From: Lentinus brumalis
Lineage: Eukaryota > Basidiomycota > Agaricomycetes > Polyporales > Polyporaceae
Length of the DNA stretch: 64,000 nucleotides
Direction of reading: 5' to 3'
Assembly (NCBI GenBank): GCA_001792895.1
Contig: MARA01000015.1
Span: 248,001 to 312,000, forward strand
Position 1 is the stretch's first letter. Every line of letters starts with the position of its first letter. The translations under genes were made by a program, and so were the position numbers. Below, piece after piece: positions 21,839 through 32,093 of the stretch. The notes beneath the pieces are model-generated. The model was not told the origin of the DNA and ran no database searches. It saw only the letters and a list, made by a program, of their open reading frames with translations.

Positions 21839-24543
21839 TCAGAACGGACGGAATCCAGTCGCACCGGGGTGACCAGTTCCCTTCCCGCCGAAATTACCCG
21901 CGCTCGGCCCAAAGTTCTGGCCGCTTCTCGGGAAGTTTCTCCTTTGGCCGCCAGCGTTGTTGTTTCCCCCACCACCGTTGCCGCCGTTGCCGCCATTTGC
22001 GTTCCAGCTATTGCCCTGTCCACGCGGGTTGAAAACCAGCTCGTTTCCCATGGGAAGGACGTCGTTCTGCGCCGCCTCCGCAGGCATCGCCGGGCCGCAC
22101 CAGCCATCGAGCGCAGGGAACGGGCACGCATGCTCCGGGTGGTCATTGGCCGAGCAGAATGTGCACACGAAGGTGCGAACCGCCGCACGCGGGATGTACT
22201 CATCAGCAAAGTGAACGCGGGCGACCGCGTCGCGATACACCCTCCATCCTTCATCGTTCCCCGCCGGGTTCTCCGAGTAGACCTTCGCGATGATTGCTCC
22301 AGAGCTGAGCGTGTCGACGACAACGTCCACCGTTTCCAAGACAAAGTCGATCGCCTCCTCCTGGTACTCTTCAAGCGCCGGGTTCGTCGCCATCAGCCTT
22401 CCAATGATGCCACGGATCTCCGGGCCCTTGAAAGTCGTCCAGATCATGTTCTCGACCTGCCCGTCCACATTCGAGATGAAGCCACCCAGGACAACAACCA
22501 GGTCCGCTTTGACAGTGAGTGGGTGCGCGAAGAACGTGATCGCCGGGCACGAGATGAGCTGTACGTCCAGCATCTTCTCCACTCCCAGCTCCGTGAGGTC
22601 ATGGATGTACCAGAGGACGGGGTCGGGGTCGTTCGGGTTCGTCGACGCGCGCGGGAGGCCGATCTTGAAGTTCGTCTCTCCCGTGATCTCCTGGGTTGCC
22701 TGCTCCATGCACTCGCGTATTCCCCTTGCGTATGCCTCGTGCGGAACGCCCTTCACCTTGGGGATGCGCGCACCCACCACCGCCATCTGCTTCAGCCTCA
22801 GTCTGTTGACGTGCTTCATGTCTGAGCCCAGCGCGACACTATCAGGGTCGCTGAAGTGGATACGGGGCAGACCCTCGCGCGGCTTGACCAGCATCGGTCT
22901 TACAACACGTCTCTGCATCGGGGGCTCCTTCGCGCGCGACTTGTTCATCAGGAAGGTCGGCTGGCCCTTCTTCATCTCACGTCCAGTGAGCGGGTTGATG
23001 GTGACCATCGGGGTAGATTGGCGGGGTCCATCGATTCGAACCATCTGCATGCCGCCCATCCTGCTAAAGTCCGCGCCAACTTGCGCTGCGAATTGTTCGT
23101 CAAAGCGCGCCGGGGGTCCGTGTTTCCCATCCGCGTGTCGTTTATGTCGTCCGCGCTGGCAGTCTCCACAGGCGTCATGTTCTGCCGCGTCTGTCTCGGG
23201 GCCTGCTGCTGCTGTACCGCGCCCAGTCTTCTCACCTCCGTGCCACGAATCGTCGGGGCATTCTGTGTTTGGGTGAGGATGTACTCAGCCGCACCCAGTC
23301 GGGGCCTGACAGAGTCCGCGAAGAGACCGGGGGTAAACGGGATCGGGTTCCGCGGCTGCCGTGTGCTCGTGGGAGGCGCAGGTGGCGCAGGATGTTCGCT
23401 GCCTTGCCGCGGAGTTTGGATGTTATAGTGCAGCGCTAGAGGCTCCTTGCCATGGCGGCGGAGCGGGATGTCCATGGTCGAGTCAACTCTGCCACGTGCG
23501 CCCGTGCCTTGTCCACTTGCAGACAGCACAGCACTCGGAGACGGATCAATCTGCATCCCCATCCCGCTCGGGGCGCTGGAGGCAACGGAGATAGCGGGCG
23601 TCGCGCTCTCCACCGGCCCCAGGATCGGATCGCCGAGGTTAAAGTAGTCGCCCTCGCTAAGCGGCGGGGAAGGAGGGGTCCTCTGAAGGTGCATCGGGGG
23701 CTGGAGGAGCATCGAGGGCGGGGACTTGGGATCAATGTTGTTCGGGGTGAATGTGAAAGGGAAGGCACCCTTCGACACAGGCCCCACGTCGCCCTGGTCC
23801 TTGCTAGGCTTCGCAGGCGCGTCACGACTTCCTCCATCTCGCGTTCCAACACCAGCTTCGCGCTTGTCTTCCGCCTCAACACGTCTGCGGTTTCCACCGG
23901 GGTGGTGGAGCGCACCGCCCCGCCGCTTCCTGCGAGTTACGATCTGCCATTGGCCCGCACCGTCAGCCCGTGGCTCAGCCAGGTGCTCCTCTTCCGCCAC
24001 AGTCGTTTGCATCCCCGGGGCTTGGTCCTGCGTCGCCGTCGCACTCTGGACCTGGTCCTGGGTAACAACCGGCATCCATCTCAACGCACTAGGAGGGTTC
24101 TGGGCCAGAGGGAAAGCGTCCGCCCATGTTACCGCCGGCTGGGCGAGAGGCGGGGTCATATCCTGGGGGTCTCGCAGAGTCTGCGGGTAGGAGTTCGCCT
24201 GGAGCGAGTCATTCTATGATCATACCGTCAGTACGTCGCGCAGCCCGAGACACGTCAAGCTCACGCCATGGCCCCACGGGTTTCTTCCGTTCAGCGGGTC
24301 CGACGGGCCGCTAACGCCAGTGTTCTCGTACTCGTGCATGCCCACCTGAGACTGAAGGATCGCATTCGTCGTCTGGGTCTGCGAGAGACACGGCATGCTC
24401 ACTTGCGAGGCCATGTTTTCTTCCCGGCCCACCGGTTCATCGTACGAGGCTATGGGTATTTCGCCCGACTCGACCGACGCTTCACGCTGGGGCTGTCGCA
24501 TCATCGTCGCTCGGCCGTGCTTTCCTTTGTGCGTCTTGCTCAT
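21839..24543 (-). pseudogene. LINE ORF1 (Gag-like, zinc knuckle), disrupted
   Basis: ORF1 encodes the RNA-binding particle protein of the element. One frame runs from the ATG at 24543 (MSKTHKGKHG) to two in-frame stops (TGA at 24220-24222 and TAG at 24214-24216). The same frame then reopens (QANSYPQTLRDPQDM...) and continues to about 23115. There the reading must shift by one base, at a C5 run on the minus strand (23112-23116), to continue as PARFDEQFAAQVGADFSRMG and on to the end at 21839. A CCHC knuckle, CTFCSANDHPEHAC, lies near the C-terminus, followed by Gly/Asn-rich sequence. Alternatively translation starts at the ATG at 24159, making the upstream part a leader ORF; the frameshift would remain. 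Confidence 0.75.
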
Positions 24544-25322
24544 CTAGCGCTAGAGTGTACTTGGGGACCGAGCAGCAGATTCGGCAGGAAGGAGCAGGTG
24601 GTGGGGGAAAACAAGGTGGGCGACGGGACTCAAGCGTCCTGCTGGTTCATATGCACGGTCAGGGCTGCACCGCAGTGCTTCTGCTTCTTCCCGCCTCGCG
24701 GACAGTATTTCACGCAGCAAGAACGCACCGTAAATTCACTCCATGCTTCCGCATGCCGCTCGGCAGCTCCGGGCGCGCTCTGAGCCCGCAGCAAACGTAT
24801 CTGTGTGGTCAAGTTCGCCAGGAGGTGGTTCGTGATTGGGTCGTTCAGGTGAGCTTCTCCGACTTCCAGCCTCATCGTATTCGCACGGTCATTGATGGGC
24901 GCTCATCCTTGACAGCTTCTTCTCCGTGTCCCTCTCATCGTCCGCACCTTTCTCGCTCCTCGTACACATCTTCCGTCGCGTTCGCCTACTCTCTCTGTCA
25001 GGCCAGGATGTCCACTTTCTGTCTGTCTACACCTCTGTTTCTTTCTTTCAGCGCGGAGGCGCCCTCTCTGGGGCAGAGATCATCGCGTACATCAACAACG
25101 TTTATCCTCAAACCTTATTCAATTCCCCATTGCTTCTTCGTGTTCCATGGCGATATCCAGGTCCGCACACCCTTCTCACTCAAATTGAGGTTTCCCCTCA
25201 TCAATAATTAATTTCCCGTACGTATTCAACCATGAAATCCCATTCACGTGCCCATTGGCGTCTACAGTTGCCCGTTCCGCACATCCGGTCCCGTGGCGGC
25301 TCGTTGACCGTTACATTTGATT

Positions 25323-25790
25323 CTATCGGGGATCCACGCGGTCCATCATCCCGTTCCACATGCATCTCGTCCGGGGTAGAAATGCCGTGATGCCCGGTAC
25401 CAGGAGGACTGTGAGCCTTACCCGTTTAACAGGGTTTAAAAAGCACTCGTTGCGTAGCTCAAATGTCACCGCCCCTTCTCCCCTTCCCGCGACCGAGACA
25501 ATTCTCCCTACAACGTGCGGGTCGTAGGCGTCGTACCTCGGGAAGACTACAGATGGTGCGTGGTAAGCGACTCTTGATAGGGCGAGGACTCTAACACGGA
25601 GTCCCACCTGCAGCGGGGTCGTCGGGGCGATAGGGATGTCATAGCGATGCGTCTTTGTTCCACCCGACCGCCATGATGGCACTGGCGGGTCGCATTCTCT
25701 CCATCGTGCGTAGACTGTAACCGTCCGCGCGTCGAGGGGCTCATGTTCTGTGAGCAGTGGACTGGGCACTGGGACGTGCTGGTTGTTCTA
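25323..25790 (-). other. Open frame of about 155 codons without ATG, inside the LINE leader
   Basis: The frame is open from a TAG near 25791 to the stop at 25323. It reads like real protein: TVTVYARWRECDPPVPSW, LQVGLRVRVLALSRVAYHAP, VVGRIVSVAGRGEGAVTFEL, VRLTVLLVPGITAF, WNGMMDRVDPR. The only ATG codons lie near its 3' end. It could be a captured host gene fragment, a remnant third ORF, or an exon of another element. I cannot name it. Confidence 0.35.
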
Positions 25791-26430
25791 GGGGTTTATG
25801 AGCGTTGATCGCACTGTAGTCACCACCTGAATACCATTTCAGTTCTCTTTCTTCAGCTGTGGGAGCGTGTGGTTCTATGTTGCAATGCACTGCATGCAGG
25901 GATGCGCAGGGGGGCGTGGGCTTGGAATTTCAAGAGTGAACGACAGACGTGGAGTTGGGCAGAGAATCTTCTCAGGTCCCCACCCCCTTTAAGAGGCCTC
26001 ACTCAGACTTTAGGGTAGGTTCGGCAACTTGCGGATTTCCATATTCCTGCAGTTCATGCGCTGCTCCAGACCCATCCGCATCGCCCGCTTTCGCACCGTG
26101 AGTCTCAATCCTCACACTTATCCCGGACGGGCAGCGTTCAGTATCTCTTTCGGTTCCGACCCAGTGATACTACCTCCACACCTCAGACAGCATCGTCACA
26201 CACCACCAGCATCACCATACTGGGTTCGTAGTCGTTTCTCAGCCCTTGCGCATCTGCTTCTCGCAGGCTCTTGGCCCCATATCCCGTTCAGATTCACCCT
26301 TTACGTCTCTTCTCCGTACTGTCACATCTCTGTCTCTCAGAGCCCTTCAGTCTCTCTGTCACATAGTACAGTGCCCGAGCTTTCAAGCTCTTATATTTCT
26401 TCCCGAAAGTGCGCTCGCTCAGGAGCGGGG

Positions 26431-26542
26431 GCGCCCAATGGCAGTGGCGCCCGAAGGCAGTGGCGCCCGAGGGCAGTCGCGCCCGAAGGCCGCAGCGCCC
26501 GAAGGCAGTAGCGCCCGAAGGCAGCAGCGCCCGTGGGCTCGT
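26431..26542 (-). repeat. 16-bp tandem repeat, seven units, near the LINE 5' end
   Basis: Seven consecutive units follow the consensus GCGCCCGAAGGCAGTN (on +), beginning 201 bp inside the element's 5' boundary. Units differ at one to five positions. The 16-bp period is not a multiple of three, so it is unlikely to be maintained as coding sequence. Confidence 0.85.
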
Positions 26543-26743
26543 CGCACCCAAGTGCATTCGTGGCCCACACAGGACCGCACTCGCTTTCACTGTCATGCAT
26601 AGTGCGTCCGTATTGCACGCACAGTCCACAGTCATCCATTCACAGTCCATAGCATTATGTGTTCCACCACACGGTCAACATTTGCCCATAAAAGCAACCG
26701 TGGGAAAAGTTTGGTGGTGGTGGTACGAGGGAAAGGAGGGCTC

Positions 26744-26758
26744 AACGCCCACTCTTTT
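26744..26758 (+). repeat. Target-site duplication, right copy
   Basis: AACGCCCACTCTTTT, identical to 16180-16194. It marks the 5' end of the minus-strand LINE. Confidence 0.85.
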
Positions 26759-27477
26759 CTTCCGCACTTCCGACTCGGACTCGGAGTGACTTGAAGCTGC
26801 TATACTTCTTCATCACGATGGCGTTCGAACTCTCCGTTGCTTTGGTGCTATGTGAGTGTTTTCTCATACCTTTCTTCTGTCCGCTGACTCTCCGACACCA
26901 CATTGCTACTGCGCCAGGTCGTTGACAAATCTAACTTCTTCCGGCGAGCGGAAGAAGAAACAACTGGAGCCATGGAACGAAATCGTTTTGTCAGCGATAG
27001 GTCTCAGTCTTGAGGTATGGTGGCGAGGCTGGCTCAAGACAAGGTCGCCAATATTGCGCGCAGGTCGGGTCCACTACGCCGGTGGAGGCCCGCTTCTCTA
27101 TTCCTGGTTGCCTAGCAATCGCTCGACCGGCATATGGCAATGCCGCGACCGCAGCACTACTTCAGCTGCCACGCCATAGACTCTCACTCAGGCTAATTGC
27201 ATGACGGACAATCTCGAGGTACGTCGCATTTGCACCTTCCAAACTTACGCTGAATGTATGGCGTCTTGAATAGGAAACCGCCTTTGGGTACAAGGATCGT
27301 TCTCAAGCAGAAAGAGCTTTTCGAACTACCAACGCTTCTGACATACGCGGCATGTGGTGGACTACTCACCAGGAGGATACTGGACAGGATACGCGGTCTT
27401 CCCGAGTGCATGCGCCTCAGATCTTCATTGGTGAGTAGCATATCATCGTTCCACTTATGTACTTCTTCCGACGTTCG
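26759..27477. other. 5' flank of membrane protein 3, gene content unclear
   Basis: An ATG at 26818 opens MAFELSVALVL and then meets a GTGAGT, which could be a signal-peptide exon. I could not connect it in frame to later exons. Other short frames (27010-27204, 27254 onward) show no motif. The segment may hold the true first exons of membrane protein 3 or a small decayed gene. Confidence 0.3.
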
Positions 27478-28955
27478 ATGTGCAGCACGCTACACTCGTC
27501 GCAACCGTAGACGTCGCTCTGGGGGTGCGGGAAACACTCATAGATTGACTTTGGTACTCCTTTCATTCACATCCATCATCCCGGTCGACGCGGTACAGAT
27601 CCGTGTACCCGGCGGTGTCCAGCAATGCCACGCGGCGGCCCTCGCATTCCTCCAGGGTACGCCTCCATATGACATCAACATCGTCCAGGGCTCCGGACAT
27701 CCGTTATTACAGGTGCGCCAAACCCAGAACACGCTTCTTTGGTTGGCCAACGCCTCGGCTGGGACAAGAGTGGATGTCGAAGTGAGCGATGATGACGGCG
27801 GGGTCGCCGACTTGTCTCTCGTTGTCGACAGCAGCGACGATGATAGCTGTTTGGACTCCTCTGGAGACTCTGTATCTTCCACAACTCCTTCCACATCACC
27901 AAGTCCTTCGCCTTCATCCACGAGTACTCCTGCAACCTCATCTACATTTGTCACGACCTCCACTACATTTGATACGACCTCTAGCAGTCTATCAGTGACA
28001 GCACAATCCAGTGCCCCGACCTCCTCCGGCCCGACTTCGGAGGGATCTTCAAGCTCTTCATTACTCCTTTCCACTTCATCTTCTGAACGAACAACGCCTT
28101 CTACGACCTCTGCTATTGCGTCTTCAATCGGCGTCACTCTACTCCCACCATCCTCCGCATCTGCTCAGCTAGCACAGAAGTCCGGGCTCGGTACAGCCGC
28201 CGTTGCGGGTATCTCTGCTGTCTCCGCTGCTGTTGCCCTCTCAATTCTGGGTCTACTGTATTGGCGGTGTATGCGCTACAGAGCTCAACGGCGCCGGAGG
28301 AATAATTCAGCAGCCGAAAGTCTCGGTGGTGCGTGTTCTCCAAGGCTCCGTTGCAGCACTAATCGATTGACGCCTGCTCTTGCCCGTAGCGCATCCTTTC
28401 GACACGCCTTCCTCGTTGTCAGACTCATCTACGAAGGCCTCGAAGAAGCATCATCCTGTAACCTCGCCACCTACATCTCTGCTCATGGACGGCGGCCGCC
28501 GACCTTCATCCCACAATCAGACCATGCGAGCATCTGGTTCGGAGATGATGCAGTCAAACTCTGTGGTTCACATCCATACCCACGAGCTGGATTCCGTTGC
28601 GGCGCAGCCGACCATCCTCGGTCCGGTCGCGATGTCCCAGACTGTCGAAGCCCATGCCCTCCATGGTCGAACAGCTTCTAATGACAAGTCGCTGTCTTCC
28701 CATGGCGTCCCATCAACCGATCATCCTGTGAGGGAAGACGTGCCTGCAGGTCCTCGACCATCGCCTTCCGACATCGCCTTACCGTCATGGAGGAATCAAG
28801 ACGGATCCCGCAGCGAAGGAGGAGATCAGTTCGTGTATGAGATTGATGGAGGTGTCCGCCTCGCTGGTGGGCATCCTGGCGACATTGCGGGCTACGACGA
28901 GGAGCCGCCTCCGGTGGCGACGTTCACCCTTCCTCCTCCATACCAGAGGTACTGA
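27478..28955 (+). CDS. Single-pass membrane protein 3 (Kre9-like ectodomain, PPPY tail)
   Basis: A core exon (27544-28328) and last exon (28390-28955) are clear. The ATG at 27478, joined by a 37-nt intron, is tentative but gives a signal peptide (LTLVLLSFTSIIPVDA) and total frame agreement (459 residues). The ectodomain QIRVPGGVQQCHAAALAF, GTPPYDINIVQG, TLLWLANASAGTRVDVEV and DSSDDDSC follows the common mushroom pattern of a Cys-bounded beta-sandwich resembling Kre9/Knh1 wall proteins. About 130 Ser/Thr residues make a rigid stalk. One helix (AAVAGISAVSAAVALSILG) precedes RCMRYRAQRRRR. The tail contains YEIDGGVRLAGG and ends FTLPPPYQRY. Likely O-mannosylated surface protein; role unknown. Confidence 0.75.
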
Positions 28956-29151
28956 GCTCGCAGCTGCGAGTCGATGGCGGCGTAATGCAGTCACACCTGG
29001 TGCGTGGACTAGAGAAGTGCAACGCTCGCCATGTCCGAACGATCAGAAACTGCGTAGTCAGTATATTGCACCATAAACCACACCACATTCGCATTCTGCG
29101 CAGACAACCGCACGCTTCTCTCAGAGACACCCGAGCCCTCACGAATGCTGG

Positions 29152-30265
29152 ATGTCTTTGCTCCACTGCACCGGTGCACGCCGGCTTCGACGTCCTCGGT
29201 TCCTAGCTATTGCAGCCGGAGAAAATCCCATCCTGCGCGTAGTACTTGTACTAGTACTTCGTCCTCGTCGTTCTCTGCCACGAACAACCCTGAGTACGCT
29301 GATGAGACCTCACCATCATGAACATTTTCCGCGACCCACGTCCGCTACAACCTCGACGCCACCGACATCGACATCGACATCTACTCTCGTCTTCCTGCCC
29401 TCGTCCACGACTTCCGCTTCGGGCTCCAGCAGTCAACCAGGAACAATTGCACTCACCAGTAGTGCCGCGGAGGCCTCGACTCCTTGGACTACCATTTCCC
29501 CGCAAACTGGTACCGCCGCACCTAGCCTCACATCGCACGCATCGTCTTCTCCCGCAACCAAGTCGAATCTGACTACAGCTGCTATTGCTGGCCTCTCGAT
29601 CGCTGCACTCGCGATCGTCGCCGTAATCCTGGGCCTATTCATCTGGAGACGCAGGCGCTGCACAGCTCAAATACCGCACGGTGCTGAACGAGAGGACAAA
29701 GGGGAAGGAAGTATGTGTCTGACCGGGATCGTCCCGACACCGAACTGACATTCCATCATCTGTGGCAGTACATTCCGACAATGAGCTATACCTGCATCCT
29801 TCGAACGTGATCTCACGATCCGCGCCAAACCAGCACGGCTTCACCCTCGGGCGGATCGCAGATGATACCCTCGACATGCGCACCCACGCTCTCGGCCCCT
29901 TTCTCGACCCGTCTATTGTGCAGTCCATCGTCTTCGATCCGCTTGGGTCGTCCCCATCTATCGAAACACTTCCCCGCCATGACCGAGTCGCTTCTATCGA
30001 CCGGTCCCTCGCTGCGGCCAGCGTTCCATCATACCCTCGTCCCCCGCGCGAAGATGTTCTTACAGCCTCACAACGATCATCATCGGACATCGCTACATTA
30101 CCAGGGGAGGGCCGCGTGAGAAGAGAGAGCTATGTCACTGTATACGAGCTCGATGGAGGGGTGCGCCTTGCTGGAGGACCTCCTGACATGGTCGGCGGTT
30201 CGAGCGACGAGGAGGGGCCGCCGCTGGCGACTCTCACTCTTCCGCCACCATATCAGAGGTACTGA
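29152..30265 (+). CDS. Single-pass membrane protein 4, ectodomain missing, PPPY tail
   Basis: Exons 29152-29710 and 29769-30265 join in frame to give 351 residues. From the ATG at 29152 only about 45 residues precede the Ser/Thr stalk, so the Cys-bounded ectodomain of membrane protein 3 is absent. The helix (IAGLSIAALAIVAVILGLF) is followed by WRRRRCTAQ. The tail matches protein 3 closely at its end: YELDGGVRLAGG, an acidic SSDEEGPP stretch, then LTLPPPYQRY. It lies only about 200 bp after protein 3, so it is probably a partial tandem duplicate. It may be expressed as a truncated form or have an undetected upstream exon. Confidence 0.65.
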
Positions 30266-30969
30266 CCCAGCGTCTCTGATGGACTTCTATGGTATGTCTT
30301 CTCATTCTTCACATCAGAGTCCTCCGAGATGCTCACTATAGACCATTCAGTACGGTTTACGGGAACGGACGTTGTACTTTACTACGAATGGACACTTCTG
30401 TCGGTGCCTCAACACATGCAGCACGTCCTCTCGCTATATCGACGACGGAGATGAGCTGAGCCTCTGCCTCTCAAGAATCTCTGGCAGCACTCGGTCTATC
30501 TGTATGACGCAGATTCGCCACAAGGCGCTTGTGGGAATCTGTTGATGGGTTGATTGCGGTCGCCCGGCGGCATATCATCTCAGTGTCTAGACCTCGATGT
30601 GAGCTGTCTCCTCTCGAGAGACTGAACGCTGGCACGGGAAAATGATGGATTATCTGCTGCTATCCATCTGTCGGACTCAAAATGGCTTCGGGGCACCGCA
30701 GTCATATATGCGAACGTCCGAGAGCTTCATCGTGTCTTCCCGAGCTACGGAGGACTGGCTCTGGTACGTGCACCTCCTTCCAGTCTTGGTCTCTGAAGCT
30801 GACATTGTCGCCGCAGGTAGTTGGCCGCGCAGTAGCAAGAGAAGTCGTCCTTCATAGCATTGCCGACGCGGGCACGTCGGGTTTCTAGCACCACACAACG
30901 CTCGTCTACGCGGGTTGGGCAAAGGATGCGGCCCTCTGAGAAGTTCTATCCAACTTACCACTCTTAGCG
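30266..30969. other. Spacer of about 700 bp
   Basis: Small frames from 30642 and 30682 contain possible splice sites and could hold first exons of membrane protein 5, but none encodes a recognisable ectodomain. Confidence 0.35.
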
Positions 30970-32093
30970 ATGCCTCCGCCGCCTTCGGCACGCAGGCCGG
31001 TCCCTGCTCAGGAAGGTACCTCGCTTGTATCCGCATCCGATCACAACGTTACCTCCTCATTGCCTTCTACCTCATCATTTGACTTTACAACACCAACGCG
31101 CACATCGTCAGAAAGCACATACTCCTCTGGATCGCCTCATCTCATCGAATTCACTTTGCATGTAACGACGACGCTGCACGTCACTCGATTCACTACTTTA
31201 ACACTCCTCTCTCGCACGAGCGAATCCTTCACAACACAAGACAGTTCTACATCTCCCACCTCCTCGTCGACCGGTCCACCGACGATTTTGAATCCCATTC
31301 CAGCGGCCTCCTCAGTCCCTCAGTCCGTCCCAGCCATACCGACGTTCATCGCTCCCCCAACGCCCATCTCCTCCTCATCTCCCTCGACGTCAAGCTCATC
31401 AACGAACACTATCTGGGATCTACCCACCAGCGACACCTTCACAGCCTACTTGATGCTTCAGACGTACACCTCGGCAGGCTCCACGTCTGGTGCACCACCG
31501 TCTACTAGCAGTACGCTGAACGCGGAGGTCCTGGCGGGGATGATCATGGGCATCATAGCCGTCTTCGTCGCGCTGTGCAGCCTCGTCGTCGTCCTGAGCC
31601 AGCGGCGCCCACAGCTGTTCAGGAGAGCCAGAGGCGCTGTCTCGAGCGCGTTCTCGCGTCGGCGATCTGTGGATTCTGACGGTACGTGCCCTCACAACTG
31701 CAAGAATGTACTCAGTATAATGACTTGACCTTTGAACATGTAGTGCGGCCCCTCCGCCGACTGTCATCTCCCGCTCCCTTTACTCTGCAATTGTCCGGAG
31801 CGACGCCTGTCTCGGTGAAGCTCGGGACGACGACCGTCCAGGAGGCCGAGCTCGAGTATGAAACACGAGAGCCCGGTCGATCGCTGCGGACGTCTGCTGC
31901 GACCGGAACGTCGGAGACAGTTTACATGATCTCGCAGCCGACTGGGTCCACGCTTGCTGAGCCCCCTACGCCGCCTCCGCCTCTACCCGATAGAGCTGAG
32001 TTGGACGGAGGACGTACGAGGAGGACTTCACGACCCCGCGAAAACGAGGGAAGTAGGCAGATGGTACTTATTGCATACTCGGAAGGCCCGTAA
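30970..32093 (+). CDS. Single-pass membrane protein 5, Ser/Thr-rich, diverged tail
   Basis: Exons 30970-31681 and 31744-32093 give 353 residues. A Ser/Thr/Pro-rich extracellular part (about 190 residues) has no Cys-bounded domain. The helix (LAGMIMGIIAVFVALCSLVV) is followed by SQRRPQLFRRAR. The tail lacks PPPY. It has PPTPPPPLPD and a segment RAELDGGRTRR that looks like a decayed version of the ELDGGVRLAGG motif of its neighbours. An acceptor-like CTCTTAG just before the ATG suggests an upstream exon. Confidence 0.6.

Larger units (their letters stand above)
16195..26743 (-). mobile_element. Full-length Tad1-like LINE retrotransposon, about 10.5 kb
   Basis: The bounds are set by a perfect 15-bp target duplication. 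Order on the minus strand: a 2.2-kb 5' region (26743-24544), ORF1 with a zinc knuckle (24543-21839), a spacer of about 400 bp, ORF2 (21436-16361), a 144-bp 3' UTR, then poly(A). The ORF2 layout of AP-endonuclease, reverse transcriptase, RNase H and terminal zinc finger is typical of the Tad1 group of fungal LINEs. The perfect duplication, uninterrupted poly(A) and open 1691-codon ORF2 argue for recent insertion, while ORF1 is disrupted. It lies antisense to the flanking membrane-protein genes, between the second and third. Confidence 0.92.
24544..26743 (-). other. LINE 5' region, 2.2 kb
   Basis: A long leader upstream of ORF1 that must contain the internal promoter. It has pyrimidine-rich stretches on + (about 24900-25060), the 16-bp tandem repeat at 26431-26542, and an ATG-less open frame at 25323-25790. 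A 118-codon minus-strand frame from an ATG at 26650 runs through the tandem repeat and may be chance. Confidence 0.6.

Noticed and set aside
21704..23428. Plus-strand frames of 373, 328 and 190 codons
   Set aside because: They are rich in Arg, Ser and Pro without motifs and lie opposite LINE ORF1; the minus-strand reading has the zinc knuckle.
26431..26542. CRISPR-like array
   Set aside because: Units are directly adjoining with no unique spacers, and the host is a eukaryote.
26294..26650. 118-codon minus-strand frame in the LINE leader as a gene
   Set aside because: Most of it is the 16-bp tandem repeat read in shifting frames; likely open by chance because the unit has no stop.
27254..27543. 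475-codon frame read from 27254 as the start of membrane protein 3
   Set aside because: It would put about 100 Arg/Leu-rich residues before the signal peptide and runs through clear GTGAGT splice signals.
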